Shown here: positions 1 through 6,863 of the stretch, piece by piece | Layout: every line of letters begins with the position of its first letter | Numbering within the stretch: position 1 is the first letter of the stretch | Assembly: GCA_036244855.1 (NCBI GenBank) | Contig: BQKZ01007322.1 | Span: 10,689 to 21,439 of the forward strand | Source: Temnopleurus reevesii | Taxonomy: Eukaryota > Echinodermata > Echinoidea > Temnopleuroida > Temnopleuridae | Reading direction: 5' to 3' | Length of the DNA stretch: 10,751 bases | Notes under the pieces: model-generated | What the model saw: only the letters and a program-made list of their open reading frames with translations | Database searches by the model: none | Told to the model about the DNA's origin: nothing | Translations under genes and position numbers: made by a program

Positions 1-1
1 A

Positions 2-179
2 TACAGGTAACTCTGCCTAAGTCGAAGCTGATGGGACCACACAAATCTGTTCGACTTATGAGAATTTCGACTTAAAAGAGGCTAATAACACTGGTTTTGT
101 ATGATTTGTTTCAGAAAATCACATCGACTTAGGCAATTATTCGACTTAGACAAGTTCGACTTAGGCAGAGTTGACTGTA
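2..179. mobile_element. pogo/Tc1-like MITE with TA target duplication
   Basis: The two ends are inverted repeats of 23 bases with two mismatches. The left end begins CAGGTAACTCTGCC at position 4, and the right end, read on the minus strand, begins CAGTCAACTCTGCC at 177. A TA dinucleotide sits immediately outside each end (2-3 and 178-179), as expected for Tc1/mariner/pogo-type insertion. The nine-base word TTCGACTTA or its complement occurs at 18-26, 50-58, 66-74, 140-148 and 155-163, with a one-base variant at 123-131; these could be transposase-binding subrepeats. The 174-base body has no coding capacity, so it is non-autonomous. The pogo assignment rests on the CAGT..AA..CT terminus and TA duplication and is a family-level inference. 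Structure is seen directly. Confidence 0.8.
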
Positions 180-180
180 T

Positions 181-434
181 TTCAAAGTCGAGGAAATGAT
201 GGCTTTTTGCTCGAGTATAGCATGCCTTTATCAAGTGTGTGTGTATTTTTGGAAGAATAATTTTCTACCCTTTTTCTACATTTGAAATTGATAAAAAATG
301 GAATGGGAAGTTGTCTGCAAATACAGTGTACAGTACAGGATATTTATGTACATGCTCAAGTACATTGTACATCACAGATTCTACCAAAGCTACCAACTCA
401 AGAACTCCAAACAAAGAACTTTACTGAACTTTGG
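181..434. other. A+T-rich DNA, no recognised feature
   Basis: Between the first MITE and the GGTCA array there is only A+T-rich sequence with several TACATGTA/TGTACAGTACA-like words (about 325-375). A 62-codon frame at 239-427 opens at a GTG and ends at TGA, has no recognisable motif and is best read as chance. Confidence 0.5.
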
Positions 435-1240
435 AAATTTATATAGTAACCTTTGAATAGATTGGCAGATATCTCAAATTTTCACAGGTTATTGATCTCA
501 TTTTGGGTTCAGTGGGTCAAAGGTCACTTGGCAGAAAAACTTACAAGTACAAAATTACCTGATAAAACCCATTATTGTTATAACTTATAACAGAAAAATT
601 GAACCAATTTCTTTCAAACTTACAGTTTGTAGCTCAATTATGTACAAGCATTAGGAGAAGAACTGATGAGATTTTGGGTTCACAGGGTCAGAGGTCACAG
701 TGCCAAAAATTTGTAAAATGTTTTTGAATTCTGATGGCATGGAAGAAAGGAGCCGTACATATATTTCTGATTGCGTGATGGCGGAGGCATAAATTTCGAC
801 CGTGCGTGGTCGAGGATTCATCTAGTTTGTTTTTAAGATGAATTAATAAAACCGTTTCAAGAACATACAATATTTCAACATGAAACTTTGATCAAGATTG
901 CATATGGGAGGGCCAATTATCTGAGTAGATTTTTGGGTCCGTGAGGACAAAGGTCAAAGGTCGCAGAGGTCATGGGACATATAATATTCCATGCGAATTT
1001 GGGGATTATTAGGTCAAAGGTCAGAGGTCTCGTATATGAAGATAGCTTGTTCTTGCAATAAATCATAATCTTTAATAACTTTAATGCTTACAAACTGTAC
1101 ATGAAGATAATTTTAGCATTCTGGATACAATACATGTAGGAGGGGCAAGGGTTTACTAAGATTTTATATCCTTGAGATCAGAGGTCATACATGTTCATGT
1201 ACATGTAAGATATTTCTGATTGCTGGTTGTAATAAGAGAA
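435..1240 (+). repeat. Decayed array of GGTCA-bearing repeat units
   Basis: At least four diverged units share the same order of blocks: an A+T-rich stretch with a CAAA(C/T)TT-like word, then GAGATTTTGGGTTC or a variant, then direct repeats of (A/G)GGTCA spaced by one base. The GGTCA pairs lie at 514-526, 685-697, 944-956 (with further copies at 958-972), 1011-1030 and 1175-1187. The GATTTTGGG block precedes them near 500, 670, 928 and 1160. Spacings of 171 and 164 bases suggest a unit of about 165 bases, with the 67- and 259-base intervals explained by loss or insertion. Two copies of ATATTTCTGATTGC follow the array at 761-774 and 1210-1223, hinting at two element copies side by side. Marine invertebrate pearl/tsp-type elements, known from oysters and sea urchins, have cores of about 160-base tandem units; membership in that group is inference. 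Confidence 0.6.
750..825 (+). mobile_element. Helitron-like 3' terminus (hairpin plus CTAG)
   Basis: A perfect six-base-pair stem, TCGACC at 796-801 with GGTCGA at 808-813 and a six-base loop, is followed eight bases later by CTAG at 822-825 and then T. Helitron and Helitron-like elements end in a short G+C-rich hairpin close to a CTRR terminus and insert between A and T, so CTAG followed by T fits. The G+C-rich block GGCGGAGGCAT at 780-790 just before the hairpin stands out from the A+T-rich surroundings. The preceding GGTCA units would then be the internal tandem repeats of a non-autonomous element. The 5' end was not identified, and no Rep/helicase coding sequence is present. The hairpin and CTAG are seen; the family call is inferred. 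Confidence 0.42.
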
Positions 1241-1754
1241 AAATATTTCTGATTATTACATGCGGTTAAGAATTAATCCACAAATATTTCTTCACTCAAC
1301 GAGAGAGCATTATTCAAGGTTGGATTTTGCTTTTAAAAATTGTCAACATTTTCATCGACATTGTAATGTTTTAAAAGATTATTTTCTTTCCAAGAATTTT
1401 AGAACAGGAATCAATGATGGGTTTCCTAACTGAAGTATTGGCCATTTAAGTTATCCATTTGTATCATATGAAAGTACATTGTTCAGATGTGTAAATATTG
1501 TTCAACATTTATCCATATCGCCCTTGCCATAAACTAACTGGACTCGTTTTTATAGGGGAAGCCTGAGATAACATAAAAAAGGCCTATATGTTCGCGTACA
1601 TGTACACATATTTTAGCGGATTCACTGATTTTCAGACATTTTCACTAATTGGCAAGTTGTTATTTCACAAGTCTATAGGCACTATAATAAGTGAAAAATT
1701 TTAGCAAATTAATGGTCGCGAAACTCACAAAAATATAATCCAACAAAAAATTTC
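1241..1754. other. A+T-rich DNA, no recognised feature
   Basis: No sustained open frame, inverted repeat or RNA gene was found here. The stretch contains an alternating CGCGTACATGTACAC word near 1592-1607 and otherwise looks like unique or fully decayed non-coding DNA. Confidence 0.45.
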
Positions 1755-1995
1755 AGCTCATTTTCCCCTGGCATTATTGTGTCGTTGGTGAATGAATGAA
1801 AATGAGATGAGCAAACTTTGCAAATTTCATTGCCAATTCATAAACTCCTATTTAAGAACATCACATAATGTAGAACTTTGAAAGTTCATAACTTTTGAAC
1901 ATATCGAGAGATTTTGTTGAAACGTTAATTTTTCATAACATTTCATTTTTCTTCATTCACTGGAAAAAATAATTCCATGGGTGTGATTGCAATAT
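1755..1995. mobile_element. Decayed short hairpin element related to the TTAA family
   Basis: The left side (from CCCCTGGCATTATTGTG at about 1765) and the minus-strand reading of the right side (CCCATGGAATTATT from about 1981) form an imperfect inverted repeat. Both continue into GTGAATGAA followed by AAAATGA-type sequence. The same order of blocks (CCCTGGAATA, then TGAATAAAAATCAGATGAACAAA, then ATTCAAAAGTTATAA) is seen in the element at 9347-9949, so this is probably a relative about 230 bases long with its centre missing. The right half includes CATAACTTTTGAACATAT and TTTTCTTCATTCACTGG, typical of the subterminal arms of the other copies. No intact TTAA duplication is visible, so the outer limits are approximate. 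Confidence 0.5.
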
Positions 1996-2010
1996 ATTTA
2001 ATAGCTTACA

Positions 2011-2028
2011 CCTACATGTACGTGTAGG
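2011..2028. repeat. 18-base near-perfect palindrome
   Basis: CCTACATGTACGTGTAGG is complementary to itself except for a central C/A mismatch pair. It lies between two repeat elements, and similar TACATGTA words recur in the window (about 1187-1207 and 1595-1606), so it is probably a simple palindromic A+T-rich word and not a specific binding site. Confidence 0.45.
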
Positions 2029-2088
2029 TTTTCCTCATTATCAGAAAGACATTTAGTCATGCACAGGGTGCTCCAAGAATTTTTGTCG

Positions 2089-2272
2089 CCACTTGCCCTG
2101 TCGGGCAACCAATTTTTTTAAATCACTTAAGTTTCTCTCTAGAGTCCAAAATTGATAGCCGATGCTAATTTGGTAATATAGCGGTAAACTAGTTTAAATC
2201 TGTACTTGCCCTACAATTTAATTTACTTGCCCAACAGCTAAATTTTGTTGCCCGGGGTATGAGGGCAAGTGG
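2089..2272. repeat. Foldback element with GGGCAAGT arms
   Basis: The left arm (2089-2118) begins CCACTTGCCC and continues into CGGGCAACC. The right arm (2243-2272) reads GTTGCCCGGGG and then GAGGGCAAGTGG, its imperfect complement with a four- to five-base insertion. Two further copies of ACTTGCCC lie inside at 2204-2211 and 2225-2232. The arms are notably G+C-richer than the surrounding DNA. No target duplication could be fixed, so whether this is a transposon or the remnant of a G+C-rich functional sequence is open. No open frame passes through it on either strand. Confidence 0.5.
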
Positions 2273-2319
2273 ATTGTAGTGCCTTGCATGCAGAATGTAT
2301 AATTTTTATTATGTAGTTC

Positions 2320-2453
2320 TAGAGCCTGTAACATAAAAGAGGTATGATAAATTGAAAATGAAATTTTGTGTCTGTTTGGTTTACATTTTGCCGCAGACTT
2401 CTAATTCAAATTTATCCTAAGTTTAATCGCACGCTTTTAAGTTACAGGCCCCA
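2320..2453. mobile_element. Small MITE with GCCTGTAAC inverted ends
   Basis: The left end carries AGCCTGTAACATAAAAG (about 2323-2339). The right end carries its complement with two mismatches, CTTTTAAGTTACAGGCC (about 2434-2450). Interior bases continue to pair loosely (GATAAATT at about 2347 with AATTTATC at about 2409). At about 134 bases it has no coding capacity. The immediate flanks do not give a clear target duplication, so the superfamily is not assigned. Confidence 0.6.
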
Positions 2454-2821
2454 TCACAATGAAGAATTTATTATTTTAGATATACATGTAATACAAAGGC
2501 TATTCTAGTGGGGGTTCAATCATTGTTCTCCATCCTAATAAAATATTTCAGGAAGTGCATATTTGTTTGCTTATTTTTCATTCCAGGTGTGAAAACTCCT
2601 TGGTATACGTGGGAAGGAAATTTCATCTGAGCACTTTAGCAATAGGCGGGTTTACTAATATATTAAGATTTATGTGTATTTTTTTTGCCAACGAATGTAG
2701 TTTCGTGGTATTCCTTCAATTGGTTAATAACTACAACTTACAAGACTACAGTACTTGGAATCCAGTTTGTATACATTATTTGTTTCTATGTTGGGCAAGC
2801 CTCTGGCAAGCTTTAGTGTTG
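2454..2821. other. Non-coding DNA with an 80-codon open stretch
   Basis: A pyrimidine-rich run ending CATTCCAG at 2586 resembles a 3' splice site, and one plus-strand frame stays open from about 2555 through 2899. The predicted peptide is rich in F, L, C and W and could suggest membrane segments. However, the frame opens at a GTG, shows no codon-position bias by eye, matches nothing I recognise and runs straight into the transposon at 2822. I treat it as an accidental open frame and leave it unannotated as a gene. Confidence 0.4.
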
Positions 2822-3395
2822 TTAAAGGGGAACTTCACCCAGATATTGATGTACTCTCAGTGGATGAAAAAATACAATGATCAAACTGTGAAAATTTGAG
2901 CAAATCCGACAATCCACTCACATGTTAGGATTTTTCAAATTTTTTAACTAAACCCCTCATGGGCTCCTTACATTGGCAACGTACAGGCACAAAATGGCTG
3001 CCAACATGGAGGACTCTCCATACACTTTGTACACAGAATTTCACATTTTCTTCCTTTTCTAGAAAAGCAGAAAAGAAACCAACAAGATTCATTCCGAACT
3101 GCATGCAGAACCAAAATGTCGGTATCATACTTGTAGAGAAAAAAAAAAATTGTCTACTTTTCTAAAAAAAAAGAAGAAAATGTAAAATTTTGTGTACAAA
3201 GTACATGGAGAGATCAACATGTTGGCAGCCATTTCGTGCCTGTAGGTTGCCAATTTGAGGCAATTTTTTTGAAAACTGAAAATTCATAGCTTTTGAATGA
3301 ATTGTCAGATTTTGCTCAAATTTTCACAGTTTGATCATTGTATTTTTCTTCATCCACTAAGAGTACATTAATGTCTGGGTGAAGTTCCCCTTTAA
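2822..3395. mobile_element. TTAA-flanked full-length hairpin MITE, copy A
   Basis: Both ends read TTAA followed by AGGGGAACTTCACCCAGA (left from 2822; right on the minus strand from 3395), so TTAA sits outside each end as in piggyBac-type insertion. The inverted repeat is not limited to the ends. The left arm (about 2826-3080) and right arm (about 3147-3391) pair almost throughout, giving a near-complete palindrome around a loop at about 3080-3146 that contains GCATGCAG. The right arm lacks a short block (CCCTCATGGGCTCC at about 2954-2967) that is present in the left. Each arm carries ATGGCTGCCAACATG (2994-3008 and its complement at 3218-3232). No transposase is encoded. It lies just upstream of a putative splice acceptor and may be intronic. 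Element type is strongly supported; piggyBac superfamily is inferred from TTAA. Confidence 0.88.
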
Positions 3396-3657
3396 GAACG
3401 ACCTTTGTGTTTATAGATGTAAGCATAAAATTTGCATACATGTATATCAGTAAAAACACCTGTTGTTAGGGCTTTAAGGAGAATTTGAATATTTGGTCAA
3501 TATCTTCATCCTTAGATTTCAACATAATTTTTGCTCTTTGCTTTTGCAACAGTCATTACTTATATGATTTTTTTTTTTTGAGAAGGTCTGGTTTTAATTT
3601 TTGATTATGTTGTATCCAAATTTTTAAATTTAGTTTTTCCTTTTTCTCTTCCCACAG
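3396..3657 (+). other. Putative intron end: polypyrimidine tract and 3' splice site
   Basis: Just before 3658 runs a long pyrimidine tract (about 3633-3655, mostly TTTTTCC and TTCTCTTCCC) closing in CACAG at 3653-3657, a near-ideal animal 3' splice site. A poly-T run lies further upstream at 3567-3579. The remaining stretch, A+T-rich with nothing else recognisable, would be intron sequence between this acceptor and the hairpin element ending at 3395. Confidence 0.5.
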
Positions 3658-3820
3658 ACCGACACCCGCAGCAGCCGACGCAGTGCGCACCGAAACTAAG
3701 TCCTTCAGAGGAGCTCCAAATGAGACGACTGTCAATGAGACATTGCAGCATCGTCGGAAAGAAACGTCAATCTTCAAAGAAAATTATTATTCAAAAACAA
3801 CCTATCATCTAGGGATATAG
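3658..3820 (+). CDS. Putative 3'-terminal coding exon of an unrecognised gene
   Basis: Directly after the acceptor at 3657 the G+C content rises sharply (3658-3760 is clearly above half, against about a third around it). Two frames stay open. The frame starting at 3659, after one base completing a split codon, gives 53 residues and ends at TAG 3818-3820; it reads PTPAAADAVRTETKSF at the start and KTTYHLGI at the end. Its first codon positions are purine-rich, as in real coding DNA. The frame starting at 3660 gives 50 residues, ends at TAG 3810-3812, is basic and contains RRLS, a possible protein kinase A site. I favour the first frame on codon-position bias, but weakly. Either would be a hydrophilic C-terminal tail with no recognised domain. 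No upstream exon of this gene lies in the window with confidence, so the product is unknown. No good 5' splice site follows, which fits a last exon. Confidence 0.42.
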
Positions 3821-5182
3821 AAATCTGCTTCTCTTGTAATTGCTAAGTAAACAAAAATATTGGAAATATATCTGATGCGCAGGAAACAGGGAGTACTGTC
3901 CAGTTTGCAATTTGCTTTCAATGATGGGGAACGCTAATGCTTTTGGCCCTCTGTTCGCTAAAGGAAGATGGGACGTGTTCATTTGCCATGAGATGAAAAG
4001 AAACCGATGTGTTAATTTTTTAGTAATATGGAGTTCTGCTGGGAGATGCTAGATTGTGGAGACTCTGTCCCAGGCGACGGAATGTTCCTTCAGACTCGGA
4101 AAGCAGTCATATTTATTGCGAAGCAATCTGTATGAAGAATTTGGTATGCTTTTCAGCGCTTTTAGAGGAGGGATACAGCGCCGTGATCATTTCAATGAAG
4201 AATTATCAGAGAAAGCCAATTTATATACCTGACAATTACAAGAAATCAAGCTAACATTCTCGTGCTCTGGCGCTTTGGAATTATCATTGGAGTGAATCAA
4301 GCAGAAAAAAAATGAACATATATTACATCCAACCATTCTGGTGGGATCTGTTACCTTGGCTACGTACTTTGTGACAAAAAAGACATTTTCAAGAGACACA
4401 CCTCTTGACTTTTTCAGTTTATATTTTTCTTGTGAAACTTGTACCCAAATATCAGTAGCCAGTGTTGGTGTTGATGGTGTCCACTCATATATTCGACCTG
4501 AACGTTTTGTGTCAGTTATGCCGAACAAGAACTAGACATTGTACTATACGCAATGGACAGTACATAAACAGACCGTGTTTGTAAAAGACAATCGATATTT
4601 AAGGGACCCTTTGCAACGACAACGGAGAAAAAAGACCAACGTGACGCGGATTTACTGGAAGTACGCATCGAGGAAACGGAATGGGTTGAGGACCTTTACT
4701 GCATTTGGCTTCTTGCAAGTTTTCATGTGATGGACTTTTGAAAGTGTGACACTCGGAAACAGCAAATACTGGGCTATTTGTTAGATTACACAGTTATTTG
4801 TATTGTTCTTCACCTGTTTTTGTCTGCCAACTGTGATTTCCTTTCCTTGTTAAATGTCAGATGAGTACGTCTAATACATTGGCCTTGTGATCATAGGAAA
4901 TTTGGATGGTCAAATCCCAAATTTCATTGTTCAACTATTAAACTTTTCTTAAGGATTGCACCAGTTGAAATGTGACAGACTCATTCTCTTTGTCTCTGTC
5001 TTTTATTAATACTAACCACATTTTTTTTATCAGTGCATTCTTCTCCATTTCAATATTGAAAACACAGGAAACATTTTCTCAAGTAATGTACTTTTTTAAA
5101 AAGAAAAACATTTATTTCATTTATTGAATGTATGTTTTCAGGTCCCTTAATTATATATGAAATGATATTCTCCTCCACCATT

Positions 5183-5223
5183 GAATTATTGTTTTGAATT
5201 ATTGTGTCCAATTATTGTGTCCC
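5183..5223. repeat. Three tandem copies of a 13-14-base word
   Basis: GAATTATTGTTTT, GAATTATTGTGTCC and AATTATTGTGTCCC follow each other without gaps, sharing AATTATTGT. This is a very short minisatellite-like duplication inside the presumed UTR, probably made by replication slippage. Confidence 0.7.
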
Positions 5224-5653
5224 ATCATCAAAGCATCCATTCTTTATTAAGGCATTTAATTTCCCCCTTGTGAAAGGGCTAAGAGCATGTATGATTTGAA
5301 TTGTAATATGATTTTAAATTATCGTTTGATTATTGCAAAGGAATTGTATAATTTTGATTTGAAGATGTTCAACTTCGAAAAACTCATGAAATTTATGTCA
5401 ACATTTTCTACATCCATGGAACAAGTGCTACAAATAGACCACTTTAGTAATGCATTCAAATTTATTAAAGTGTTTGCCTCTAGGCGATCTTATTTCAAAA
5501 GATGTATCAAAATACTTAGGATTGGAGGGCAAGGGAGAAGAAAGCAAGGTCAAGGGGAAATGATGTGTCTTCGTTAGAACATGGAACTAATAGACATGGA
5601 CTATCAACAATCTGTATTCCTTTGAAGCTTGAGATCCTCCAAACAGTCTGAAA

Positions 5654-5659
5654 AATAAA
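5654..5659 (+). promoter_or_regulatory. Candidate polyadenylation signal AATAAA
   Basis: A canonical AATAAA lies in GAAAAATAAAATATG, about 1.84 kb after the putative stop codons. The following bases (TATGTTCAGTTCATAATT) are T-rich but not strongly GT-rich, so support for a real cleavage site is modest. In A+T-rich DNA this hexamer is expected by chance. Confidence 0.22.
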
Positions 5660-5686
5660 ATATGTTCAGTTCATAATTAACATAAT

Positions 5687-5834
5687 CATAGCTGCCAACT
5701 ATTATAATACTAATTTTGAATCATCATTACAAAGTTCGGTCTCAGATCTCTCAAGTTTTGTGCTCACTCAGTAAAGATTACGAATTTGGAACAGGATTAT
5801 TACTCATTTCCATTGACTCATGTTGGCAGCTATG
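5687..5834. repeat. Foldback with CATAGCTGCCAAC arms
   Basis: CATAGCTGCCAAC at 5687-5699 and its exact complement GTTGGCAGCTATG at 5822-5834 form a 13-base perfect inverted repeat. Weaker pairing continues outside it (ATAAT on both sides). The 148-base span has the size of a MITE, and its core GCTGCCAAC also occurs in the arms of the large TTAA elements, but the order of flanking sequence differs. No target duplication was identified. Confidence 0.5.
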
Positions 5835-5840
5835 CATAAT

Positions 5841-6827
5841 GGATCTTTCAGCTTGGTCCAAGATTATTTATATACCTGATCGAGACCACCTTTTCTTTCT
5901 GCCTTTGGGTTTGAATTTCAAATCTGTCAATCACTCAAAAGGAATGAAGATCGTTGATAGTCCATTTCAGTAAGTCCTTGCATCAATCTGCCTTTTCAAA
6001 TCCGGTTTCAGTTCTTCACCTCGTATTTCGTTAACAATTTGAGCAGACTGGAGTGATCACTGACTGCTGGTGAAGCAGCCTTATTCTATGGTAACTACCT
6101 CTCAATTTTCATTGAGGAATTGGAAATTAAAAGTACAGTAGTTCCAAGAAAAGCTGGAAATTCAATTATTCATTCATAGCTTGATAAAACATCTCTAAAA
6201 TTCTCAGTATCATTGCACATGTATGTATGCGAAACTGTGTCGTTTCCTTCTTCCTATTTGACCAGAATAATCTGTGGTTCACAAATTGTTATGGGATAGT
6301 GATGCACAAATAGTAGGAAAAATGTATCTTTTTATGTCCTGAAGTCTCCATATCTTCCTGTCTGCATTATGATTTTTTTTTTTTAGCATTGGACAATTTG
6401 CACACCACTTCCTTCCTGATCAGGTTTTTTTTTTCAATTTTGAGAGGGGGTGGGGCATTGCCAAAGAGAAGGGATATTTTTAAAATTTCTTGCAGTTTGA
6501 CTTTCCGCTGAAAATTGTGTTGCTCTGATCTCCAAATTGGTTAAGAAGGAGAGAGTAAATAGCTGACTGTTAAAATCAGTTAGTGGGGGCAATGTGAATT
6601 TATAATGGGGGTTCAAGAAAAAAAGGGGATTTTTATTTCAATCTCTGAATGATGGGGAGTTTTTGAAAATAATGATATGCTGAAGGGTCTCACAAAAATT
6701 TTTTGTCTTTGCATAATCATGTATTTTGGCCTTGTAAAATAACTAAAGGAGACCCATACAAGGCACTTTATGTGTTTGACAATTTCTTACTCTTGTTCTT
6801 TTTTACAAAGTTTCTTTTCTTTTACAG
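5841..6827. other. A+T-rich DNA, no gene recognised
   Basis: The stretch has T-runs at about 6372-6383 and 6425-6434, and a purine-rich block at about 6440-6660 with several GGGG runs (for example GAGAGGGGGTGGGG near 6442). No inverted-repeat element or sustained open frame with recognisable content was seen. Towards its end (6791-6827) it becomes pyrimidine-rich and closes in TTTTACAG, described with the next entry. Confidence 0.45.
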
Positions 6828-6863
6828 GAAGTATAATGGCACTCATGTCCAATATATTCATGG
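6828..6863 (+). CDS. Candidate 36-base exon between splice-like sites
   Basis: A long pyrimidine tract (6811-6823, TTTCTTTTCTTTT) ends in ACAG at 6824-6827. A GT donor-like GGTAACC follows at 6863-6869, so 6828-6863 could be an exon of exactly 12 codons' length. In the frame from 6829 it would read KYNGTHVQYIH and then meet a stop just after the donor (TAA at 6866). In the frame from 6830 it would read SIMALMSNIFMG and stay open to 6895. The first frame (6828) has an early stop. If it belongs to the gene ending at 3820 it would be an alternative last exon; otherwise it belongs to another transcript or is chance. No homology recognised. Confidence 0.2.

Larger units (their letters stand above)
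3821..5659 (+). other. Possible long 3' UTR of the exon at 3658
   Basis: This 1.8-kb stretch follows the stop codons and holds no recognised protein. Its first part (about 3880-4740) is less A+T-rich than the rest and contains short open frames on both strands (4054-4254 plus, 4187-4528 minus, 4539-4730 plus); none has a recognisable motif. The frame at 5287-5577 (96 residues, ATG start) is the longest plus-strand frame here but is K/F/N/I-rich, as expected for A+T-rich DNA. Candidate polyadenylation signals are ATTAAA at 4937-4942 and 5464-5469 and AATAAA at 5654-5659, the first canonical AATAAA I see after the stop. Calling it UTR depends wholly on the exon being real. Confidence 0.3.

Noticed and set aside
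2555..2899. 114-codon plus-strand open frame with hydrophobic stretches, after a splice-like CATTCCAG
   Set aside because: It starts at GTG, has no recognised homology or clear codon bias, and its last 25 codons are the left arm of transposon copy A, so it is not an intact gene.
2925..3165. Two opposite-strand open frames of 67 and 68 codons
   Set aside because: Both lie inside the hairpin element; their opposite-strand similarity simply reflects its palindromic structure.
3556..3777. 73-codon minus-strand frame over the putative exon
   Set aside because: It is the complement of the plus-strand exon candidate, runs through the polypyrimidine tract, and has only a weak donor-like site; the plus-strand acceptor is far stronger.
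4187..4528. 113-codon minus-strand frame as a gene
   Set aside because: No ATG at its start, no recognised domain, and a K/S/N-rich C-terminal half; retained only as a finding to check.
4899..4924. AAATTTGG/CCAAATTT hairpin
   Set aside because: Eight-base A+T-rich palindromic words are common in this composition and nothing nearby supports a function.
5287..5577. 96-codon plus-strand frame with an ATG
   Set aside because: Amino-acid content follows the A+T-rich base composition, there is no recognised motif, and it sits in a likely UTR or intergenic stretch.
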